A DNA stretch of 64,000 nucleotides from JBFLYN01 sp040756655 (GCA_040756655.1 JBFLYN010000002.1:1-64000), one strand, 5' to 3'; counted from the stretch's first letter, positions 44,441 through 54,211 are shown. Notes: generated by a model from the letters alone, not told the origin. Numbers and translations are program-made.

Positions 44441-46117
44441 ATGGATTATCACCCTGAGCGGCCACTGGTGGTCCAGAGCGACCGCAGCGTGATGCTGGAA
44501 GTCCAGCATCCCGACTTTGACCTGGCCAGGGACGCCCTGGCCGCTTTCGCCGAGCTGGAAAAGAGCCCAGAACACGTCCACACCTACCGGATTACGCCCC
44601 TTTCGCTGTGGAACGCGGCGGCGGCCGGCCTGGAACCGGTCGAAGTGACCGGACGCCTGGAGCGCCTGGGAAAATACCCGCTGCCTGTAAACGTGCGTCA
44701 CGAGATCTTCGACTACATGTCCCGTTATGGCAGGCTGAAGCTGGTTCGCTCGGACCATGCCCTGCTCCTGACCGCCGATGACCCCGCCTTGCTGCATGAG
44801 GTGGCCAGGCACCGGGCTGTAGCACCCTTGGTAGAGGCTTTCGTAGACGAGTGCGCCATCAGCATAGGGGACGGCGCACGCGGGCGGATCAAGCAAGAGC
44901 TCCTCAAGATCGGCTATCCCGTGGAGGATCTGGCCGGCTACGTGGACGGGGCTTCCCTCAGGTTCGCCCTGCGTTCTAAGAGCGCTTCGCGAAGGCCCTT
45001 TTCCTTGCGCAATTACCAGCGCATGGCCGTAGACGCTTTCTACGCCGGAGGCTCGTACCGGGGGGGCAGCGGCGTAGTGGTCCTACCATGTGGGGCGGGC
45101 AAGACCGTGGTGGCGCTGGGTGTCATGGCCGAGGTCAAGGCCCACACCCTGATCCTGGCCACAAACATCACGGCCGTGAGGCAGTGGATCGCGGAGATCC
45201 TGGACAAGACGGACCTGGAACCCTCACAGGTGGGAGAATATACTGGGGAGCGCAAGGAAATCCGCCCGGTGACCGTATCCACCTACCAGATCCTCACCTA
45301 CCGCAAGCGAAGGGATGAGGGTTTTCCTCACTTTGAGCTGTTTGACGCGCACGACTGGGGCCTGATCATCTACGACGAGGTGCACCTTTTGCCCGCCGAG
45401 ATCTTCCGGAAGACCTCGGAGCTGCAGGCCCGCAGGCGCCTGGGCCTCACCGGCACGCTGGTGCGCGAAGATGGCCGCGAGGCTGAGGTCTTCACCCTCA
45501 TCGGGCCCAAGAAATACGACGCTCCCTGGAAGCAGTTGGAGCAAGAGGGCTGGATCGCGTCGGCCACCTGCATGGAATACCGCCTGCCGTTGCCGGAGCG
45601 GCTGCGCATGCGCTACGCCGTGGCCAACGACCGGGACAAGTACCGGATCGCCGCGGAAAACCCGGTCAAGACCGGACTTATCCGCGTCCTCTTGGAGAAA
45701 CATGCTCACGACCAGGTCCTGATCATTGGCCAGTACCTGGCCCAGCTGGAGGAAATCGCATCGGAGTTTGCCCTTCCGCTGATCACCGGAAAAGTGGCTA
45801 CCGACCGCCGGGAGGAGCTGTACGCGGCGTTCAAAGGAGGCCAGCTTAGGACCCTGGTGGTCAGCCGGGTGGCCAACTTCGCGGTGGATCTTCCCGAGGC
45901 CAACGTGGCCATCCAGGTGTCCGGGACGTTCGGTTCACGGCAGGAGGAAGCTCAACGGCTGGGCAGGATCTTGAGGCCCAAGTCCGGTGGAGGAAACGCC
46001 GTCTTCTACAGCCTGGTCACGCGGGAAACCCGCGAGCAGGAATTCGCCCGCAACCGCCAGATCTTCTTGACAGAACAGGGGTACAGGTACCTCATAGAAT
46101 ACTGGGATGTCTCCTGA
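44441..46117 (+). CDS. XPB-type DNA repair helicase
   Basis: 558 aa SF2 helicase of the bacterial XPB family. Residues 1-170 are a helicase-associated/damage-recognition-like domain; Walker A LPCGAGKTVVALG; motif II IYDEVHLLPAEIF (DEVH); RRLGLTGTLVREDG with the RED-type motif; C-terminal RecA-like domain with VSRVANFAVDLPEANVAIQV and QRLGRILRPK. Bacterial XPBs act in nucleotide excision repair or translocate on DNA. ATG 44441 follows GGGAGG at eight bases. A separate XPB-associated domain protein lies at 33819. Confidence 0.93.
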   Translation: MDYHPERPLVVQSDRSVMLEVQHPDFDLARDALAAFAELEKSPEHVHTYRITPLSLWNAAAAGLEPVEVTGRLERLGKYPLPVNVRHEIFDYMSRYGRLKLVRSDHALLLTADDPALLHEVARHRAVAPLVEAFVDECAISIGDGARGRIKQELLKIGYPVEDLAGYVDGASLRFALRSKSASRRPFSLRNYQRMAVDAFYAGGSYRGGSGVVVLPCGAGKTVVALGVMAEVKAHTLILATNITAVRQWIAEILDKTDLEPSQVGEYTGERKEIRPVTVSTYQILTYRKRRDEGFPHFELFDAHDWGLIIYDEVHLLPAEIFRKTSELQARRRLGLTGTLVREDGREAEVFTLIGPKKYDAPWKQLEQEGWIASATCMEYRLPLPERLRMRYAVANDRDKYRIAAENPVKTGLIRVLLEKHAHDQVLIIGQYLAQLEEIASEFALPLITGKVATDRREELYAAFKGGQLRTLVVSRVANFAVDLPEANVAIQVSGTFGSRQEEAQRLGRILRPKSGGGNAVFYSLVTRETREQEFARNRQIFLTEQGYRYLIEYWDVS

Positions 46118-46127
46118 GCGCCACCTA

Positions 46128-46152
46128 GCGCCCGGGGTATCGGGCGCTTTTT
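46128..46152 (+). terminator. intrinsic terminator of XPB gene
   Basis: Seven-base stem GCGCCCG / CGGGCGC with a six-base loop followed by TTTTT, eleven bases after the XPB stop. Confidence 0.9.
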
Positions 46153-46217
46153 GTATATGCCGCCTGGGGAAGTAGGATACTATCTCGGGATCAAACTTGT
46201 TGGAGGTGTTTTTCAGC

Positions 46218-46442
46218 ATGCACCACCACGGCGGCAGGATCAGCGAGATGGAAAAGCTCCAAGTGCAGGAACTCCTGCGGAATGAGGAGCTCTGTGTCGC
46301 CAAGGCCGAGTTCTTCATGAACCAGACCCAGGACCCGTCCCTCCGGGACCTGTGCCGGCAGTGTGTGAACACCGGGCACCGGCACATCAACGAACTCAAC
46401 AACATCTTGCGCGGCGCGGGTATCTCCCCGCACCCACAGTAG
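46218..46442 (+). CDS. spore coat CotF-like protein, short (74 aa)
   Basis: Histidine-rich start MHHHGGR, then a helix-turn-helix bundle (LLRNEELCVAKAEFFMNQTQ, CRQCVNTGHRHINELNNIL) typical of the coat F/ferritin-like family in spore-formers. ATG 46218 follows GGAGGTG. Its partner gene is 13 bases downstream; such paired genes are usually co-expressed late in sporulation. Confidence 0.75.
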   Translation: MHHHGGRISEMEKLQVQELLRNEELCVAKAEFFMNQTQDPSLRDLCRQCVNTGHRHINELNNILRGAGISPHPQ

Positions 46443-46455
46443 AGGAGGGGAAAAC

Positions 46456-46881
46456 ATGCCCCATCTGAACGACCGGGACATCCTCACGGACTTTCTCAAG
46501 GACGCCAAGTTCAAGTCCACAGCCTACCACATGGCCGCCTTGGAGAGCGCCTCGGACTCGGTCCGGGACACTTGCGTCCGACTCATGAGCGATGAACTGC
46601 AAACTCACAAGTCTATCTTCGACGCCATGGCCGTGCGCGGCTGGTACCAGGTCCAGCCCGCCACTCACGGCGCCGGGGCCTTCCCGCCCGGCCGGTTTGC
46701 CCCCGGTCCCGGTAACATGCCGGCACCTGGCGCCTTCCAAGATCCTGGCTATGCTGGGGATTACCGGCGCCAACCGGGCAATTTCCCGGGTGTGGAGGGT
46801 ACCCCGTACACGCCGGGATTCGAGCGGGTCCCTGAGCACCAGCGTCCCATGGACCACCGGAGGTTTCCAGAAGGACGGTAG
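46456..46881 (+). CDS. spore coat protein, CotF family
   Basis: 141 aa. CotF core (DRDILTDFLKDAKFKSTAYH, MAALESASDSVRDTCVRLMS) over residues 5-60, then a Pro/Gly-rich flexible tail (GRFAPGPGNMPAPGAFQDPG). ATG after GAGGAGGGG. Structural protein of the spore coat by family; located with the preceding half-size homologue. Confidence 0.85.
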   Translation: MPHLNDRDILTDFLKDAKFKSTAYHMAALESASDSVRDTCVRLMSDELQTHKSIFDAMAVRGWYQVQPATHGAGAFPPGRFAPGPGNMPAPGAFQDPGYAGDYRRQPGNFPGVEGTPYTPGFERVPEHQRPMDHRRFPEGR

Positions 46882-46911
46882 GCACATCGACCAGTAGCCG
46901 GGGCAGGACGT

Positions 46912-47796
46912 CTACGGGCAACCCTGCCCCGCTGCTTGCAGTGCCATGACCATGCCGGTCAGCGTGTCCACTCCGGAGGTACCTCCTTGCTCCACCAAGG
47001 TGCGGGCGCGTGCAAACACTCCCGTCACATCCTGGGCCTCCGCCGCATTGGCCAGCTCCAGGAGAGGTTGGCTGAAATCGCCCCTGGCGGCATGGTGCAG
47101 AAACTCCGCGCCCAGGACCGTAGAGCGAGTCCTGGCCCATTCCGCTGCGGCCTCTACGGCCACTATGGTCCGGTCTCTTGCGGGCCCGGTCAGCCACGAC
47201 CAGGCGGCCAGAGCCATACCCACCAGGACATCGTCGCCCGCCGGTGTGAGCCCCGGTCCCATTCCCACCAGGTCACAGGCTGCCCCGATGGCGCCGCCCT
47301 TACTGCTGAGGCCGGCCATCAACCTCCGGCAGGCTGCAGTCAAGTCCGGTTCTCCTCCTCCCCAGAGCACCGCGCCTGCCCCGGCCGCCTGCAGCCCGGG
47401 AGGAATGCACGCCACCAGGAGCCGCGCCAGCCACTCCCGGCCAGATGGAGCCAGTGGGCGCCATGCAACCCCCGGGTGCCAGATGCTTGCCTCCGTCAGA
47501 TCCAGCACCACCTCCCGGCAGACCAGCGCGCCCGGCACCCTGGCCAGTTCCATGCCTGGGCACCACTGGCAATGGCCGCTCCACGGGCTCTGGCTGTCGA
47601 TGCTCAGGCTCATGGGCGTGAGGAATACATCTTTGCCGTGTACGGCCACCAGCCGGCCTTCGGGTGACGCCAGGTTGACCACCCGGTTGAACGTTGCCAC
47701 GACCACCAGGGGCGCATTGGTTTCCAGTACCCGGGCGGCGGGCCCGGCCACCACTTCAACACACCGGCTCTCCAACCAAGTCCCTCCTACGTTCAT
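46912..47796 (-). CDS. DUF2877 (AllH-like) family protein
   Basis: About 294 aa. The family hallmark is GMGPGLTPAGDDVLVGMALA in the second half, plus LLELANAAEAQDV and GVDTLTGMVMALQ. DUF2877 proteins occur with oxamate carbamoyltransferase/allantoin-degradation genes and other carbamoyl-related operons; no such genes are here. ATG 47796 is given, but AGGAGGG sits six bases before an in-frame TTG at 47775, which may be the true start. Convergent with the coat genes. Confidence 0.8.
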   Translation of the reverse strand: MNVGGTWLESRCVEVVAGPAARVLETNAPLVVVATFNRVVNLASPEGRLVAVHGKDVFLTPMSLSIDSQSPWSGHCQWCPGMELARVPGALVCREVVLDLTEASIWHPGVAWRPLAPSGREWLARLLVACIPPGLQAAGAGAVLWGGGEPDLTAACRRLMAGLSSKGGAIGAACDLVGMGPGLTPAGDDVLVGMALAAWSWLTGPARDRTIVAVEAAAEWARTRSTVLGAEFLHHAARGDFSQPLLELANAAEAQDVTGVFARARTLVEQGGTSGVDTLTGMVMALQAAGQGCP

Positions 47797-47897
47797 AGCG
47801 TGACGTTTTCCACCGCTAATATTCTGTCCAGGCACTTGACGGGTCGCCCGACCATAGACTGGAGGGACACTGCATTTATCCGGGGTGAGGTGAGCCT

Positions 47898-48986
47898 GTG
47901 AAACGGTTTTTAGGGCTTTCTATCCTGCTGGTGTTCCTAGGTGCCGGGGCCGGCGCCACCAGTTGGGCCTGGCCACCCGACCGCCTGCAGGGCGCCACCT
48001 TCGCCTATGTAAGACCCGGGTGGGACACTCGCTGGGACGTGCCCTCGTCCCAGCGAGTCCTGCTGGAGGAGGCCTTACGGGGAGCGGTCAAGACCACCCC
48101 GGCCGAATGGCCCGACCACTATTCCTGGTACCGGCTGGAGCTGCAATACAGAACAGGCCGGAGGACTCTCTACATATCTCCCGAGTACCTCGCCTATTGC
48201 CAGGCGGCCCGCACCATGTACTCCGGCCTGGACCAAGTCTTGCCGTCCTTCATCGCTAAGTTGGATGCCGGGCACTTCGGTGAGCCTCTGGAATGGGCAG
48301 TGGTCAGCAGTATGTTTGCGAGAAAGAGCCGGGTGCGGGTCACGGACCTGGACACAGGCCGGAGTTTCTGGCTTTTCAGGTACGGCGGGGACTTGCATGC
48401 CGACGTGGAGCCCGCCACGGCTGAGGACGCCGAGATCATGAGATCCATATTCGGGGAATGGACGTGGCGGCGCCGGGCCGTGGTCGTGGAGCTGGGCGAC
48501 CGCCGGGTAGCGGCTTCGCTACACGCCATGCCCCATGGTGGCGGGAACATCCGGGACAACGAGTTCGACGGCCATGTATGCCTGCACTTTGCCGGGAGCC
48601 TCACCCACGGTTCGCGGCGGGCCGACCCGGCCCACCGCATCATGGTTCTGAAGGCCGCAGGCAGGTTGACCAGTGTGCTCTGGGAGCCCGATCCCGTGGC
48701 CCTGGCCGGTGATTACCTGGTGCTCCTGGTCCAAAAGGACCTGCTGACCCTGGACCTCATGACGAGCCCGGAGCTACGCTCCCAGCTTAGGGCCATCCAG
48801 TTCACCAGCATGCTGGTGGGCAACATTACCATCCTGGACCACCATCCCCTGGCGGCCAGGCTGTCGGTTGAGGCGGTGGTCTATCGCCCAGGTGACGGCA
48901 CCAAGTATGAGCTGACTCTAGACATGGTCTTGCGCCGCCCGGCGCCCGGGGTGCCGTGGCAGGTGCACCAGCTTAACGGTCTTTGA
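47898..48986 (+). CDS. exported hypothetical protein with conserved histidine motif
   Basis: 362 aa. Signal peptide (RFLGLSILLVFLGAGAGATS). The middle carries AMPHGGGNIRDNEFDGHVCL followed by HFAGSLTHGSRRADPAHRIM, a run of conserved H, D, C residues seen in exported proteins of spore-formers and suggestive of a metal-dependent wall enzyme, but I know of no proven function. GTG start follows GAGGTGAG. Its end overlaps the convergent next gene by 14 bases. Confidence 0.65.
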   Translation: MKRFLGLSILLVFLGAGAGATSWAWPPDRLQGATFAYVRPGWDTRWDVPSSQRVLLEEALRGAVKTTPAEWPDHYSWYRLELQYRTGRRTLYISPEYLAYCQAARTMYSGLDQVLPSFIAKLDAGHFGEPLEWAVVSSMFARKSRVRVTDLDTGRSFWLFRYGGDLHADVEPATAEDAEIMRSIFGEWTWRRRAVVVELGDRRVAASLHAMPHGGGNIRDNEFDGHVCLHFAGSLTHGSRRADPAHRIMVLKAAGRLTSVLWEPDPVALAGDYLVLLVQKDLLTLDLMTSPELRSQLRAIQFTSMLVGNITILDHHPLAARLSVEAVVYRPGDGTKYELTLDMVLRRPAPGVPWQVHQLNGL

Positions 48987-49617
48987 CAGGGTGGTCCGCC
49001 AGCTTGCGCCGGTAATAGCCGGCAGCGGTATACAGGGCCCCGGCCGGGTTATGGGCCAGTACCCGGTCCTTGGCCACCAGCACCGTGACCGGGGCCCGCG
49101 AATGCTTGAAAAACAGAGAGTCGTGGCCCACACACAGTCCCACTACGACGTTGAGCTGGGTCCCCAGCTCGTTGAGCACCTGGGCCTGGGCCACCGGGTA
49201 GCACATGCCCTCGGGCTGGCCCGGCCTGAGCTTGTCTTGTTCGTCCAGTCCAAGGCTGGACTTGTCGACGTTTCCAGTCTTGCACGCTACGGACGAGACG
49301 GAAAATCCATTGCCCTGGAAGATACCGCTGGCCGCGGCGGCCTCGCGGTGAAGACCCAAGCAGAACGCAAGACCCAAGTGCGACCAGCCTAGGCCCTTGG
49401 CAAACTCCATGATCTCCTCCACCCGCGTCCAGCGGCAATACCCGCGGGCCTCAATGCGGGCCGCCCACAGCGCCACCTCCTTGTCGTTATCGTTCTCCAT
49501 GAGCCCGGCTGCCGCCTGGTAGACGGCAGGAAACCGGGTAGCGGGGCAATCCTGTGGGAGCGGGCGGGCGCCCACGGCAGAACAGGAAACGGCCTTGCAC
49601 TCGGCACAGGAAGTCAT
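48973..49617 (-). CDS. DUF1847 family protein
   Basis: 214 aa. N-terminal MTSCAECKAVSCS metal-type cysteines, then IEARGYCRWTRVEEIMEFAK, LGLAFCLGLHREA, KTGNVDKSSLGL and GLCVGHDSLFFKHSRAPVTV, all characteristic of DUF1847, a cysteine-rich family of strict anaerobes thought to bind metal or Fe-S. ATG 49617 gives the typical start before CAxCK. Function unknown. Confidence 0.88.
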   Translation of the reverse strand: MTSCAECKAVSCSAVGARPLPQDCPATRFPAVYQAAAGLMENDNDKEVALWAARIEARGYCRWTRVEEIMEFAKGLGWSHLGLAFCLGLHREAAAASGIFQGNGFSVSSVACKTGNVDKSSLGLDEQDKLRPGQPEGMCYPVAQAQVLNELGTQLNVVVGLCVGHDSLFFKHSRAPVTVLVAKDRVLAHNPAGALYTAAGYYRRKLADHPVKDR

Positions 49618-50421
49618 TGCTCTCTCAGTCCCCTTCTCCATCCGTGTATTCTGATCTCTGCTTGCTCCCACCGGATTCTTCACCCGGGCCCGGGCCTATG
49701 CCGCCCCGGTAACAACGGCCTCCCAGCCGGGCCAGGTACCGCTCCTGGCTTTGGGGTCCAACACGAAACTCGGCCAACTGGTTGACCTGGGAAGAAGGCG
49801 AAACATCGCCGTGGGAAGACCCGGTTTCCGGCCGGTGACGGGGATGGTCACCAGTGCTGCAGGAAGCGGGCGCTGGCGGGCTCATCATCCCCATAGTCGG
49901 TAAAGATCGGTCTCCTGCCCCATACTTCGCCGGAGCGCCGGTCCATGCCTCCTGCAGGCGGTTATACAGAGCCAGCGCGGGTGCCGGCTGCGGTGTCAGC
50001 CGCGCCCCGGGGCCGCGTCCGTGGGTGCCGGGACTGGGCCCGGGACGAGGGAGGAAGCACGGGTGCATGGCACGTTCAGGCCAGGACACTCACCGGGGAG
50101 ACTCGGTCCCGTCCCAACCCGGCGGCAGGTGCCGGCCCGGCCACCGGTCTGGACGACGGAGGGCAGCTGTTAGCCTCCACACTGGCTCCCTGGCTCCGGG
50201 TGTCCTGAATCCGCCGCGGTGCTGGCTCTTAGCACCCAAGACAGCCTGGCGGAAGCAAGGCCGGGAGTAAGTCACACAGCGACTTCTGTGCATCCAGGCA
50301 CCACTTCGGGCCACGCAAGGCCCGGCGCGCGGCACGGTGCGGTGTACCGCCGTTTGCCAAGAGCAGCCAACGGCGCCGTTGCCTGAACCTTCCTCCAGTC
50401 GATTCCGCAAACGTTTCCGCC
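49618..50421. other. long gap without a convincing gene
   Basis: About 800 bases. The most protein-like stretch is minus-strand 49625-49800 (QVNQLAEFRVGPQSQERYLA then RLGG), which might be the end of a small unknown protein but has no clear start. The rest is GC-rich with overlapping spurious frames. It separates hydG from the DUF1847 gene. Confidence 0.4.
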
Positions 50422-51831
50422 TCACAGGTAAAGATCCCGTTTTCCCGCTTCCACCAGTCGTAGTGCCTCTAACAGCATCTGGTTCAGCCTGGGGTTGGCA
50501 ATCGCCCTGGTCCTCTCCTCGATGAGTTTCTCGCCTACTCTGCGCAGTTTGGGAGATGCATAATCCAGCAAGTATTCTTTGAAGGTCAAGAGGGCGTTGG
50601 GTTCGCAAAGCTCCTGTATTGCGCCGGTTTTGGCCAGTGACATGAACCGGTCACCGGTGCGCCCTTTACGATAGCAGGCCGTGCAATAGCTGGGCAAGTA
50701 ACCCGACTCGCAGATGGCGATGAGCATCTGGTCGGGACTCCGACGATCCTCCACCTCGAACTGGCCGGCATCGCCAGGGTCCTGGCTGCCCTCGCGTTGA
50801 TACCCCCCTACTCCGGTACAGGAACCAGCGGACAACTGGGAGATCCCGTGGTCCATCAGCCAATCCCGCATCGGAGGTGACTCGCGGGTGGACAGTATCA
50901 TGCCCGTATAGGGCACCGCCAGCCTGAGTATGGCCACGAGACGGCGGAAGTCCCGGTCCGGCACCAGGTGAGGGAAGGTGCTCAGGTCAACCCCGGCCGC
51001 CGGGCGCAGCCGGGGGACAGATATGGTATGCGGACCCACACCAAACTCCTCTTCAAGAGAGCGGGCGTGTTGCAGCAGGGCCAGGACCTCAAACCTCCAG
51101 TCATAAAGACCAAACAGCACGCCCAGTCCCACATCGTCCAAGCCGGTGCGCATGGCCCGGTGGTGTGCGGTGGTGTGCCAGTCATAATCTGACTTGGGCC
51201 CGCGGGGATGCCAGTGACGGTAGGAAGGCCGGTGATAGGTTTCTTGAAAGAGGATGTAGGTGCCGATGCCCGCCTCCTTCAGCTGGGCATACTCGTCCTC
51301 GGTGGCCGCGGCGATGTTGACGTTGACCCTACGGATGCTGCCCTGGTCCAGCTTGACGGCATGGATGGTCCGGATACAGTCCACAATGAAGTCCACGGGG
51401 CACAGAGCCGGATCCTCGCCGGCTTCGAGAGCCAGGCGCTTGTGCCCCATCCTTTCCAGCGCCTTGACTTCCTCCTCCAGTTCTTCCATAGTCAGCCTGC
51501 GTCTTGGGAAATGATGATCCTGCCGGTACCCGCAATACCGGCAGTTGTTCACACAGTGGTTTGACACGTACAGGGGAGCGAAGAGCACCACGCGTCGGCC
51601 GTAGATCTCCAGTTTGACCTCGTGCGCTGCTGAGTACAGGACCTGCTCGGTCGCAGCGTCCATAGTCCCCAGGAGCAGGGCAACTTCGTCAATGGTCAAG
51701 CCCTGCGCCAGGCGCGCCTTTTCGATGACCTTACGCATGGTTGCAGGAGTAGCCCCGGTTGCACGCTGAAGCAAACGTTCTACCTCGTCTTCGTGAATGA
51801 AGTGTGCTCTATACTGATGCCTCACCAACAT
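50422..51831 (-). CDS. hydG: [FeFe]-hydrogenase maturase HydG
   Basis: 469 aa radical SAM tyrosine lyase that splits tyrosine to p-cresol and dehydroglycine and supplies the CO and CN ligands of the H-cluster as an Fe(CO)2CN synthon. SAM-cluster CVNNCRYC at C93/C97/C100 (CX3CX2C). A second cluster site lies near the C-terminus (SYCTACYRKGRTGDRFM, later ELCEPNALL). GSCTGVGGY and HPRGPKSDYDWH are typical. ATG 51831 follows GGAGAGAG and overlaps hydF by 23 bases. Confidence 0.96.
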   Translation of the reverse strand: MLVRHQYRAHFIHEDEVERLLQRATGATPATMRKVIEKARLAQGLTIDEVALLLGTMDAATEQVLYSAAHEVKLEIYGRRVVLFAPLYVSNHCVNNCRYCGYRQDHHFPRRRLTMEELEEEVKALERMGHKRLALEAGEDPALCPVDFIVDCIRTIHAVKLDQGSIRRVNVNIAAATEDEYAQLKEAGIGTYILFQETYHRPSYRHWHPRGPKSDYDWHTTAHHRAMRTGLDDVGLGVLFGLYDWRFEVLALLQHARSLEEEFGVGPHTISVPRLRPAAGVDLSTFPHLVPDRDFRRLVAILRLAVPYTGMILSTRESPPMRDWLMDHGISQLSAGSCTGVGGYQREGSQDPGDAGQFEVEDRRSPDQMLIAICESGYLPSYCTACYRKGRTGDRFMSLAKTGAIQELCEPNALLTFKEYLLDYASPKLRRVGEKLIEERTRAIANPRLNQMLLEALRLVEAGKRDLYL

Positions 51832-53152
51832 GCTTCGTCTCTCTCCTCTCTGGCTCGAGCTCTGCGCGCATGTGAGATAGCCCCGCCAACCACGATGCAG
51901 CTTCTGGAAAAGGGGATAAGGCTCGCGGGAGAATGCCCTGGAGCTTGGCAATGCACACACCATAGTTTACCACCGGCACTCCCGCCGCCTGGGCCAAAGC
52001 CAGGCGGTAGGTCATCTCCCGCCGGTTTATCATGCATCCACCACAGTGCACAATCAGCCGGTACTGCTCCAGGTCACCTGGGAAACCGGATCCACTGCTC
52101 CATGCAAAGCGCAGCGGGCCGCCCACCCTCCCGGTAAGCCAGCGTGGTATCTTGACAGTGCCTATGTCGTCCTCTGCCCGGTGATGGGTACAACTTTCAG
52201 CCACGAGCACCCGGTCCCCGGGCTTTAGTTCATCGATCCTGCCGGCACCCCTAAGCAGCATGGGGAGATCCCCTTTGTAGCGCGCATAAAGGATGGAGAA
52301 CGATGTAAGGGGCACCGTTGCCGGCGTATCGGCGTTAACCTGCGCAAATACCTGGGAATCGGTGATCACCAGGCAAGGAGGCCCGGACAGCCGCTCAAGG
52401 GCCTGTTTGAATTGGTGTTCCCTGGTCACCAAAGCCATCGCTCCCCGGTCCAGCAGATCGCGCAAGGTCTGTACCTGGGGCAGGATCAGCCGGCCTTTGG
52501 GTGCGGCTGCATCTATGGGAGTAACCAGCACCACCACGTCCTGGGGAGCAACCAGGTCGCTCACTAGAGGTTGCTCGTCCCAGCCGGGAGGAGCGTGCTG
52601 GATGATGGCCAGTTTGAGCTGGTGAACACCTTCACCAGTGACGGCACTGACCTGCACCGGTTCTCTGCCAGCTAGGATGCGCATGCTTTCTAGTTCAGAG
52701 GCGGGAACCCGGCCTAGGTCCACCTTGGTGAGCACCAATAACACGGGCCGGGCGTTTTCGCGGCACTGCTGCAGGATCTCTGCTTCGTAATGGGACCAGC
52801 CGGCCGTGGCATCCACCAGCAACAGCACCATGTCCGCTCGGGACAGCACGTGCCGGGAGCGCTTCACCCGCAGCTGGCCCAGGTCTCCAAGGTCGTCCAG
52901 ACCGGCTGTGTCGATGATCACTACCGGCCCCACGGGCAGAAGTTCCATGGACTTGTAGACCGGGTCCGTGGTAGTGCCCGGAACCGGTGATACTAAGGCC
53001 ACTTCCTGGTTAGTCAGGGCATTAATCAAGCTGGACTTGCCGGCATTGCGCCGACCCATGATGGCAATGTGGAGTCGTTCTCCTCTTGACGCTCTTCTCA
53101 ACACCATCACCTTCCCGCCGGTACGGGGCATGGCCCCGGTTTTCCTCACCAT
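51809..53152 (-). CDS. hydF: [FeFe]-hydrogenase maturation GTPase HydF
   Basis: 447 aa scaffold that assembles the 2Fe subcluster and delivers it to the hydrogenase. N-terminal GTPase: P-loop GRRNAGKSSLINAL, switch GTTTDPVYK, DTAGLDDL, LTKVDL. C-terminal Fe-S site: AESCTHHRAEDD and IVHCGGCMINRREM (CxH...HCxxC). ATG 53152 with AGAAGG upstream overlaps the hydE stop by seven bases; the long upstream open frame lies inside hydE. Confidence 0.96.
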   Translation of the reverse strand: MVRKTGAMPRTGGKVMVLRRASRGERLHIAIMGRRNAGKSSLINALTNQEVALVSPVPGTTTDPVYKSMELLPVGPVVIIDTAGLDDLGDLGQLRVKRSRHVLSRADMVLLLVDATAGWSHYEAEILQQCRENARPVLLVLTKVDLGRVPASELESMRILAGREPVQVSAVTGEGVHQLKLAIIQHAPPGWDEQPLVSDLVAPQDVVVLVTPIDAAAPKGRLILPQVQTLRDLLDRGAMALVTREHQFKQALERLSGPPCLVITDSQVFAQVNADTPATVPLTSFSILYARYKGDLPMLLRGAGRIDELKPGDRVLVAESCTHHRAEDDIGTVKIPRWLTGRVGGPLRFAWSSGSGFPGDLEQYRLIVHCGGCMINRREMTYRLALAQAAGVPVVNYGVCIAKLQGILPRALSPFPEAASWLAGLSHMRAELEPERRETKHVGEASV

Positions 53153-54194
53153 GTTGCCTTCTTCACGCTGTGGCCCGGTCCGGAGCCAGCCCGCCGTCCC
53201 ATCTTTTGCAGTCGCTCGACTACCAGCTCCCGCTGTGTTCGTGGGTCCACGTGCTGCCTGCGCCCCGGGTATATCTGGTACCAGTCCTGGTATGGAGGGG
53301 GAGTAAGGTTGAGCATGAGCACGTTGGCGCCCCACCTGAGCGCCTCCAGGTGTCCATCCCTCTCTCGTACCCTCGTCGCCGTGGTACCGGGTAGATGGGC
53401 TTGCGGCAGCAGCAGCCGTGCCAACGCCACCATTTTCCAGGTCATGGCCGCCGATCCCACTGGTTCCCCGGCCAATGGTGTGTTCAGACTGGGTATGAAA
53501 GGTCCAATGCCGGCCATCTCGACATCCAGTTCCTGCATGAACAAAAGGTCATCAGCCAGCATGGCGGTGGTCTGACCCGGCAGGCCCACCATGCAACCCG
53601 AACCCACCTGGTACCCTAGTTCCTTGAGCCAAAGCAGGCACTGTCGCCGCCGGTCCCAGCCTGCGTCGGGATGGAGAGACCGGTACAGGCCGGGATCGGC
53701 GGTTTCGTGTTTGAGAAGATACCGCCGCGCTCCGGCTCTATACCAGGAGGCATAGTCGGAACGCTGCCTTTCTCCTACACTCAACGTAACCACCAGCCCT
53801 AAGCCGGCAGTAACCCGCTGCACTACCCGGGCAAGGTCCTCAGCAACCAGCCCGGGGTCTTCTCCAGACTGCAAGACTACTGTCCGGTACCTCAGCTCCG
53901 CCGCGAAACCGGCCTGGGCCAGCAGTTCTTCCTCCTGCATGGTGTAGCGGGGCACGGTCTGATTCTGACGGCGGAGACCGCAGTAGTAGCAGCTACGGGT
54001 ACACACATTGGAAAACTCGATGATGGCCCTCAGGTGCACTTCATCTCCCACGTGCTGGGACCGCACGTGGTCAGCCGCCTCCCGCAGGTACAACAGCTCC
54101 GGCCCTTCGTGCTCCAAGAGCTCTACCAGCTCTCCTGCTCCAACCGGGAATTGTCCACGGCCTGGTTGACCAGGGTCCGCACGCGCCGGCTCAT
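53146..54194 (-). CDS. hydE: [FeFe]-hydrogenase maturase HydE (possible frameshift near 5' end)
   Basis: Radical SAM enzyme acting on the HydG product to build the 2Fe cluster with its dithiolate bridge. Cluster motif IEFSNVCTRSCYYCGL (CX3CX2C), VVLQSGEDPG, LLKHETADPGLYRSLHPDAG, GCMVGLPGQT and FIPSLNTPLAG are all present. The problem is the start: ATG 54194, ten bases after AGGAGG, opens MSRRVRTLVNQAVDNSRLEQ and stops a few codons later, while the HydE frame in that region has no start codon. A one-base indel near 54130 would join them into a protein of about 350 aa. Either an error, a frameshift mutation or a programmed shift. Confidence 0.88.
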
Positions 54195-54211
54195 AGTCCC
54201 ACCGCCTCCTG

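Noticed and set aside
52968..53394. plus-strand frames opposite hydF/hydE
   Set aside because: Shadows of the maturase genes; no start signals or domains.
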